Positions 20,200 through 24,887 of a stretch of DNA of 24,887 bases are shown here, one piece after another. Numbering within the stretch: the first letter of the stretch is position 1; every line of letters starts with the position of its first letter. Source of the DNA: JAGOTT01 sp964450795 (lineage in GTDB: Bacteria; Patescibacteriota; Minisyncoccia; Moranbacterales; UBA1568); the NCBI GenBank assembly GCA_964450795.1, contig CAYVDI010000009.1, positions 1 to 24,887 of the forward strand. The letters run 5' to 3'. The position numbers were made by a program, and so were the translations under genes. The notes under the pieces were generated by a model. The model worked only from the letters and a program-made list of their open reading frames with translations, was not told the DNA's origin and made no database searches.

Positions 20200-20505
20200 A
20201 TGAAAAGTATCGGTGACATCGTCGCTTCCACGAGAAAAAAAGAAGAAAAAAAGCATATATCCAAAGAAATCGACGAAAAAACGGTGCTTTTTGTCGCGGA
20301 AAGGATCATCTTATCGCAATACGGCGTCCGTGGTCGTGAAAACATCATACCGAAATCGTTCCGGGAGAGAAAGATATCCTTTCTTTGCAGGAGTTCGCTG
20401 TGGATGAATGAATTATGGATGAATCGTGATATTTTCCTTGAAAAAATGAATAATGAACTCGGAGACGGGTGCGTCGCCGATATGAAGATTTCAGAAATGT
20501 TCTGA
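20200..20505 (+). CDS. dciA: DciA-like (DUF721) helicase-loading protein
   Basis: The 101-residue protein fits the DUF721/DciA pattern: a short basic N-terminus, a middle helix-strand region and the signature segment RERKISFLCRSSLWMNELWM followed by LEKMNNELGDGCVADMKI. DciA is the ancestral bacterial loader of the replicative helicase DnaB. Location right behind dnaN, 4 bases after its stop, supports a replication role. Assignment is by pattern without a search and the sequence is divergent, so I hold it at moderate confidence. Confidence 0.7.
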   Translation: MKSIGDIVASTRKKEEKKHISKEIDEKTVLFVAERIILSQYGVRGRENIIPKSFRERKISFLCRSSLWMNELWMNRDIFLEKMNNELGDGCVADMKISEMF

Positions 20506-20510
20506 AATTC

Positions 20511-20541
20511 AAAAAAAATCCTCCGGAAGGAGGATTTTTTC
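20511..20541. terminator. Bidirectional terminator between dciA and pbp
   Basis: ATCCTCC (20518-20524) pairs with GGAGGAT (20529-20535) around loop GGAA, with A-tract and T-tract extending the stem on either side. It can terminate both the plus-strand dnaA/dnaN/dciA transcript and the minus-strand pbp transcript, whose stop codons lie within 6 bases on each side. Confidence 0.9.
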
Positions 20542-20546
20542 TCTGA

Positions 20547-23099
20547 TTAGAAGCTTACGGAAACATCCTTTTCGGTCTCATTTTCATTTCCGTTCTTATC
20601 CCGGATGACAGCCCGGATGGTTATGGTGGATCCGTTCTTCCCGGAAGCATCGATGGTTTTTGAAGCCGATTCATTGCCGCTGGAAGCGATCTCGTCTCCA
20701 TCCGCGTATATCTTCACGTACTCCACTCCGTAAGGGGCATCCGCATTCGCCTCCACGGAGAAGGAACTTCCCGCGTTCCCAGGTGCGGAAAGGGATATTT
20801 CCGGAAGATATTTGGAAAAATCATCTTTTTGGCATTTTTCTTCCGGTGCGGATTCGTTTATCGACCCCTTATCCTTGTTTTTCTTATACCAATCCTTTAC
20901 ACCGTCTTCCCAGGTTTTGTACTGCGCGTCGCGATCGGGCTTATCAGGGATATCACCATGCGGGTCGTCGCGATTTACATAGTAAAGAATCTCGTGAGCG
21001 TTGATAAAATCCTTCTTTTTCACGTCCTTGTCGCGGCAATATTCGTTTGCGAGGCAATATTTCCCGTTCTTTCCGGGAATTTCACAAACTTTCACATCCT
21101 TCTCCATATCAAGCTTCCCGTTGAGCATCGGTTTCTTCATCCAATCCTCATCCTTCCATTCATCGGGGTTGTATTCCGGAAATTTCTCGATGGCGGTGTT
21201 CTGGAGCGCGAAGTTCATGAACGCCCGCCAGATGGGTGCGGCGACATTGACACCGTCAGCACCGGAAACCATCGGGGTATTATCGTTGTTTCCGGCCCAT
21301 ACGCCGACAGTCATGGACGGGGTATATCCGATAGTCCATCCGTCACGGAATTCGTTCGTCGTTCCGGTCTTTGCCGCCATAGGGCGGTCATCCGAACGGA
21401 GGGGGCTATTCTCACCGAAAACCGGCGCCCGATACGGATTCGTCGACATGACATGATCCAGCATGGCGACATATTTTTCGTCGATGACGCGTTCCCCGGC
21501 TTCCGGTTTGAATTCTTCAAGGACGTTCCCTTTCGCATCCTCGACGCGGAGAATGGCGGTCTTCTGATGCTTGATTCCTCCTTGTGAGAGGGTCGCGTAC
21601 GCATTGACGTGGTCGAGAAGAGTCACTTCCCCTCCACCGAGAACGAGCGATAATCCGTACCTACTCGGGTCATTGAGACCCGTTATACCGAGATTCTTCG
21701 CGAGCGAGATTGCGTCCTTCACCCCTACGAGGTACAAAGTCTTCACTGCCGGGATGTTCAGGGATTGGGCGAGAGCTTCTTTCATATGGAGCGGCCCGCG
21801 GAACTTCCCGTCGTAATTCTGTGGCTTGTATTCCTTTCCTTCAGCGGTTTCGAACTGGGTTTCCACGTCATAGATCATGGTTTCCGGGGTGTATCCCTTC
21901 TGGAATGCCGCGAGGTAGACGTAAGGCTTGAAGGATGATCCTGGTTGTCGATCGCGGATGGCCACGTTGACCTGCCCGTCTATTTCCTTGTCGAAATAAT
22001 CCCGAGACCCGACCATAGCGAGGATCTGACCGGTTTTCGGATCCATCGCGACGAGCGCTGCGTTCTCCGCCTTCCATTTTTTCTCGTTTTCGGTCGCTTT
22101 TTCCCTTACGATCCGCTCCGCTTCAATCTGCTTGTCCCAATCAAGGGTGGTGTAGACCCGGAGCCCCATCCCCTCAACCGCCGACTCGCCGTATTTTTCA
22201 CCAAGATACTCCTTTATATACATCACGAAATGCGGCGCGGCGATGATGTTTTTCTGTGGAGAGATGTTTTTCAATGTGTCCACATCCAAAGCCGCATTCA
22301 TCTGCTCCTCGCTGATATACCCGAGTTTCGTCATCTGTTTCAGGGCGAATTGGCGCCGTCCCGCGAGCGCATCCTGATGGGATCCGTACGGGGAATAGTA
22401 GGTCGGAGCCTGCGGAAGGGAGGCGAGGAGCGCCGCCTCGTCGAGGGAAAGATCTTTCGCTCGTTTTCCGAAGAACGTCTGCGCGGCCGCCTCGATACCG
22501 TAGGCGTTGGATCCGTAGGGGATCTCATTGAGGTACATCGCGAGAATCTCGTCCTTCGAGAATTTCTGCTCGATCTCGATGGAAAGGATGACTTCCTTCA
22601 CCTTTCGGATAAGCGTTTTTTCGTTCGTAAGGAGGGAATTCTTCACGAACTGCTGGGTGATGGTGGACCCGCCCTGGGACGCGTCGCGGCTGATGACATC
22701 CTTCAGTATCGCGCGGAAGATGGAAGAAAGCTTGATGCCGTAATGGGAATAGAAGTCCTGGTCCTCGAGCGCGATGGTCGCCGCCCGGACATTTTTCGGG
22801 ATTTCCTCGAAGGGGATAATGGTACGCTTCTCCTCGCCGTGTACCTCGTAGAGGAGATGATCCCCGGAACGATCGTAGATCTTCGTCGATTCGGCGATGA
22901 CGCGCTTGTTGATCTTCCCTGGGGAAGGGAGATCTTTCGCGACCCATGCGAAGAGCGCGACAGCGGAAACCGTCCCGATGAAAAAGAACGCGAAAAAGAG
23001 GCGGAGAAGAATCTTCAGCCACCTTCTCGGTTTCCTACCGGTCTTTTTTGACACCGGCTCCGAGGAATCATTTTTTGGCTTGAAAAAGAGTATTCTCAT
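20547..23099 (-). CDS. Class A penicillin-binding protein (PBP1A family)
   Basis: This 850-residue bifunctional peptidoglycan synthase has a basic cytoplasmic tail and one TM segment (about 30-55). A GT51 glycosyltransferase domain follows, with catalytic Glu112 in ALEDQDFYSHYG and the GGSTITQQ motif. The transpeptidase domain has SxxK at Ser388-Lys391 (PGSSFKP), SLN at 446-448 and KTGT at 577-580. After the transpeptidase comes a long Cys- and charge-rich tail (about 650-760), then an Ig-like module (about 765-850, PEISLSAP onward). The ATG at 23099 is preferred to an in-frame GTG at 23114, because the latter falls in the hairpin. No ribosome site is visible, and the start codon abuts the U-tract of the terminator at 23100-23131. 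Confidence 0.95.
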   Translation of the reverse strand: MRILFFKPKNDSSEPVSKKTGRKPRRWLKILLRLFFAFFFIGTVSAVALFAWVAKDLPSPGKINKRVIAESTKIYDRSGDHLLYEVHGEEKRTIIPFEEIPKNVRAATIALEDQDFYSHYGIKLSSIFRAILKDVISRDASQGGSTITQQFVKNSLLTNEKTLIRKVKEVILSIEIEQKFSKDEILAMYLNEIPYGSNAYGIEAAAQTFFGKRAKDLSLDEAALLASLPQAPTYYSPYGSHQDALAGRRQFALKQMTKLGYISEEQMNAALDVDTLKNISPQKNIIAAPHFVMYIKEYLGEKYGESAVEGMGLRVYTTLDWDKQIEAERIVREKATENEKKWKAENAALVAMDPKTGQILAMVGSRDYFDKEIDGQVNVAIRDRQPGSSFKPYVYLAAFQKGYTPETMIYDVETQFETAEGKEYKPQNYDGKFRGPLHMKEALAQSLNIPAVKTLYLVGVKDAISLAKNLGITGLNDPSRYGLSLVLGGGEVTLLDHVNAYATLSQGGIKHQKTAILRVEDAKGNVLEEFKPEAGERVIDEKYVAMLDHVMSTNPYRAPVFGENSPLRSDDRPMAAKTGTTNEFRDGWTIGYTPSMTVGVWAGNNDNTPMVSGADGVNVAAPIWRAFMNFALQNTAIEKFPEYNPDEWKDEDWMKKPMLNGKLDMEKDVKVCEIPGKNGKYCLANEYCRDKDVKKKDFINAHEILYYVNRDDPHGDIPDKPDRDAQYKTWEDGVKDWYKKNKDKGSINESAPEEKCQKDDFSKYLPEISLSAPGNAGSSFSVEANADAPYGVEYVKIYADGDEIASSGNESASKTIDASGKNGSTITIRAVIRDKNGNENETEKDVSVSF

Positions 23100-23131
23100 A
23101 AAAAGAATCAGCACTTGTGCATGCTGATTCT
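23100..23131 (-). terminator. Intrinsic terminator of the ATP-grasp gene, abutting the pbp start
   Basis: On the minus strand AGAATCAGCA (23131-23122) pairs perfectly with TGCTGATTCT (23113-23104) around an 8-base loop and runs into TTTTT, which is immediately followed by the pbp ATG. Its 5' arm overlaps the pbp -10 element (23132-23127), so promoter and terminator are nested. Confidence 0.75.
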
Positions 23132-23155
23132 ACCCTGAAAAGTCAATGATTTCAA
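23127..23155 (-). promoter_or_regulatory. pbp promoter overlapping the upstream terminator
   Basis: On the minus strand TTGAAA (23155-23150) and TAGAAT (23132-23127) are exactly 17 bases apart. Transcription should begin near 23120, inside the terminator loop. A pbp transcript from this promoter would lack the 5' arm of the terminator hairpin, whereas read-through from the ATP-grasp gene would form it. The expected leader is about 20 bases. Confidence 0.65.
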
Positions 23156-23167
23156 GTGGTGTGTATG

Positions 23168-24172
23168 TCAGTTCTTCCGAAGTTTCGGGAAAAGCCGTTT
23201 CAGGAGAAGGAATGAGACATCCGTCCCCTTTCCTTCCGCAAGCGGCTTTTCGTTCATGTTGTAATACGGGTTCGGGTTCAGTTCGAGGACGACATAGTTA
23301 TCTTTCGTGGCTGGTTTCGAGATATCATTCGCGAGCACGTCCACACCAGCGAAAGAAAGTCCGGATATCTTCGTTGCCCAGGTACAGATATCCCGGAACG
23401 AAGGATGCACCGTCATCGTGACATCGATCGATCGCCCGCCGTCCGACATATTGAGATTGTTGCGGAGTTTGAGGACCCGTTTCTTTTCCAGGACCGAATC
23501 GAGCGTAAGCGAATTGTCTTTCAGGGTCTGTTCGACGACATCGTCGATTCGGATCTTAAACCCAAGGAGACGGGTCTTGTTGAATTCCCGAATGAGCTTC
23601 TTTATCGATGATTTCCCATCTCCGGTTACGCTTGCCGGAATCTTCTTCACGCAGGATATGACGGCGCCATCCAGCGTGAGGATCCGGTATTCGTGTCCGA
23701 TAAACATCTCTTCCACGAGAAACGTCTTCTTCTTGAAGGCATGCTCCTTCCGCGCCTTCAGGAAATTCGAGAACGCTCCCCGGAGCTCTTCCTCGGACCG
23801 GATATTCCACGTCACCCCGAGCGCGCGGGAGCCGTGCGTCGGTTTGAGGATGAGAGGGAACGATAGTTGGTCCTTTTGTATGAGGCGGAGCGCGTTTTCA
23901 AAGGAATCGGCGACGATTCCGCGAGGCGTCCGTATCCCGACCCCATCCAGTACGGCCTTCGTCAGCTCCTTGTCTCTCGTGAAATTCCCCATTCTGCGCA
24001 TGACGGGAGCATTGGAGCCTTTCAGAAACACGACTTCTCCCGCGTAGGAAAACCTAAGGAGGCGACCCTGTCCGGGAACCGTCGCAACTTCGATGCCGCA
24101 TTCGATGGCTCTCTTGAGGAGAGATCTCATTCCACCATGCTTCGTCCACTGGTTTGCGGTTTTCTGATTCAT
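23168..24172 (-). CDS. ATP-grasp ligase, cyanophycin-synthetase-like
   Basis: The 334-residue protein is a single ATP-grasp enzyme. By eye it resembles the ATP-grasp part of cyanophycin synthetase: FPLILKPTHGSRALGVTW (near 105-122), FLVEEMFIGHEYRILTLDG, PASVTGDGKSSI, the VLKLRNNLNMSDGGRSIDVT segment and the Mg-binding end VVLELNPNPYYN. Members join amino acids or peptides by an acyl-phosphate step. The C-terminal Mur-ligase-like half of cyanophycin synthetase is missing, so cyanophycin itself is unlikely. It lies 11 bases behind a second ATP-grasp gene, which suggests a joint peptide-modification pathway. Start ATG 24172; an internal ATG at residue 15 is possible. Confidence 0.78.
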   Translation of the reverse strand: MNQKTANQWTKHGGMRSLLKRAIECGIEVATVPGQGRLLRFSYAGEVVFLKGSNAPVMRRMGNFTRDKELTKAVLDGVGIRTPRGIVADSFENALRLIQKDQLSFPLILKPTHGSRALGVTWNIRSEEELRGAFSNFLKARKEHAFKKKTFLVEEMFIGHEYRILTLDGAVISCVKKIPASVTGDGKSSIKKLIREFNKTRLLGFKIRIDDVVEQTLKDNSLTLDSVLEKKRVLKLRNNLNMSDGGRSIDVTMTVHPSFRDICTWATKISGLSFAGVDVLANDISKPATKDNYVVLELNPNPYYNMNEKPLAEGKGTDVSFLLLKRLFPKLRKN

Positions 24173-24183
24173 ACCGTTCAGCC

Positions 24184-24887
24184 TTACTTGCTTACGTCGA
24201 CGAGGAATTTCCGGAGATTCTTCCGGCCGATGATGACCGGGTAGTCGAGACGGCTCCGGTCGATGAGGGTGACTTTCGCCGGGAACCGGGCCTCATCCAT
24301 GATGATCTCGATCTGAATCTTCACCCGGTAGCTCGTGCCGTGCGAGGAGGTGATCGGAACCGTCCCGATCACGTCCGGTATGTGCTCGAACATCTTCCAC
24401 CGTTCTTCGTGGGTGAGATCCGAGAGCTCCTCCCAATCCTTCGAGACACGCTCGTATTCCTCGACGGTCCTCTCGAATCCGAGCTGTCGGGCAAGCCCGA
24501 AATCGATCGAGGTGGAATCGGCGCCGGTGTCTATCTTCGCTTTGACCTCGATTTCCTTTCTATCCTTGCCGATGAGCCGTATCTTTTCAACCGACCCGAT
24601 GACGCGCTTTCCGGAGATCTCCTCGATTTCTTCCTCGATCTCACCTCCGAAAAGCCTGCGTCCGAGGGCGATGCCGCGTTCCCGAGTCTTTATCTTGAGC
24701 CCTTTGATGCGGTCAAGTCGTCCCTTCAGGCCGGCAAGATTCGCGACTTGGATGGAGAGTCCAGGGCGTGCGTTGAGTTCGAGGAGCACGGGGCCGCGGT
24801 CGCGGTCGATCGCGATGTCGGCGCCGAGGAAACCGAGACCCGACACTTCCTGCGAGGCGACGGCGATGCGGAGAATTTCGCTCCAAT
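24184..24887 (-). CDS. ATP-grasp (RimK/glutamate-ligase-like) fused to a retropepsin-like domain, partial
   Basis: The gene is cut by the right window edge; the frame stays open to 24887, so the true start lies outside. The visible part begins with the end of an ATP-grasp domain (SGLGFLGADIAIDRDRGP, then VLLELNARPGLSIQVAN), typical of alpha-L-glutamate-ligase-like proteins. After a linker follows a domain with the aspartic-protease-type motif KIDTGADSTSID and later LIDRSRLDYPVIIGRKNL. This is the arrangement of the COG4067-type domain usually encoded beside such ligases. Here both lie in one frame. The in-frame GTG at 24846 is not taken as the start because it falls within the ATP-grasp domain. 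Confidence 0.75.
   Translation of the reverse strand, partial: WSEILRIAVASQEVSGLGFLGADIAIDRDRGPVLLELNARPGLSIQVANLAGLKGRLDRIKGLKIKTRERGIALGRRLFGGEIEEEIEEISGKRVIGSVEKIRLIGKDRKEIEVKAKIDTGADSTSIDFGLARQLGFERTVEEYERVSKDWEELSDLTHEERWKMFEHIPDVIGTVPITSSHGTSYRVKIQIEIIMDEARFPAKVTLIDRSRLDYPVIIGRKNLRKFLVDVSK

Noticed and set aside
21945..23051. A 368-codon open frame antisense to the PBP gene
   Set aside because: It lies wholly inside a well-supported PBP with all catalytic motifs, and shows no recognisable domain or start signal.
1..24887. Recoding of UGA as seen in some candidate phyla
   Set aside because: Many genes here end in TGA at the expected length (rluD, ahpC, dnaA, dnaN, glycosyltransferases), and none needs read-through.

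Overview
The window looks like a piece of a compact bacterial chromosome around its replication origin, most likely from the Patescibacteria / Candidate Phyla Radiation (Parcubacteria-like). This placement is inferred from gene content and style: very tight gene packing with ATGA stop/start overlaps, weak or absent Shine-Dalgarno sequences, a short KhpB/Jag, a VirB2/TrbC-like pilin domain fused to a peptidase, and tRNAs without an encoded CCA. TGA is used as an ordinary stop codon throughout, so this is not one of the UGA-recoding lineages.

Layout. (1) 1-700: three minus-strand tRNA genes, Leu(GAG), Val(UAC) and Phe(GAA). Behind the Leu and Val genes lies an unusual 150-170 base element, closed at its far end by a second copy of the 3' end of that same tRNA and carrying two stem-loops joined by a 21-base linker. 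(2) 710-2225: rluD-type pseudouridine synthase and rplS, minus strand, running almost directly into tRNA-Leu. (3) 2428-7535: a plus-strand block with a 2-Cys peroxiredoxin, an Fe/Mn superoxide dismutase and class I ribonucleotide reductase nrdA-nrdB. (4) 7548-9767: a secreted or membrane protein combining a pilin-like membrane domain with an M15-type DD-peptidase domain, coupled to a membrane-anchored beta-propeller protein. (5) 9723-15376: a five-gene minus-strand surface-polysaccharide operon: Wzx-type flippase, two GT2 glycosyltransferases and two Wzy/WaaL-type polymerase/ligase proteins. (6) 15439-20541: the origin locus, with minus-strand rpmH-rnpA-yidC-jag diverging from plus-strand dnaA-dnaN-dciA, and DnaA boxes on both sides of dnaA. 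(7) 20547-24887: minus-strand class A penicillin-binding protein and two ATP-grasp ligase genes; the second is cut by the window edge and fused to a retropepsin-like domain.

How the parts fit. Replication initiation (dnaA, oriC, dnaN, dciA-like helicase loader), dNTP supply (nrdAB), translation (rplS, rpmH, tRNAs, rluD), RNA processing (rnpA), membrane-protein insertion (yidC with jag), oxidative defence (peroxiredoxin, SOD) and envelope building (PBP, M15 peptidase, polysaccharide export) are all represented.

The most unusual signal is the pair of tRNA-3'-end-flanked structured elements at 143-316 and 437-628. The two copies share architecture and a near-identical core, while their stems differ by compensatory base changes, so the fold rather than the sequence appears to be kept. 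Promoters overlapping the preceding unit's terminator (pbp, tRNA-Val) are a second recurring feature.
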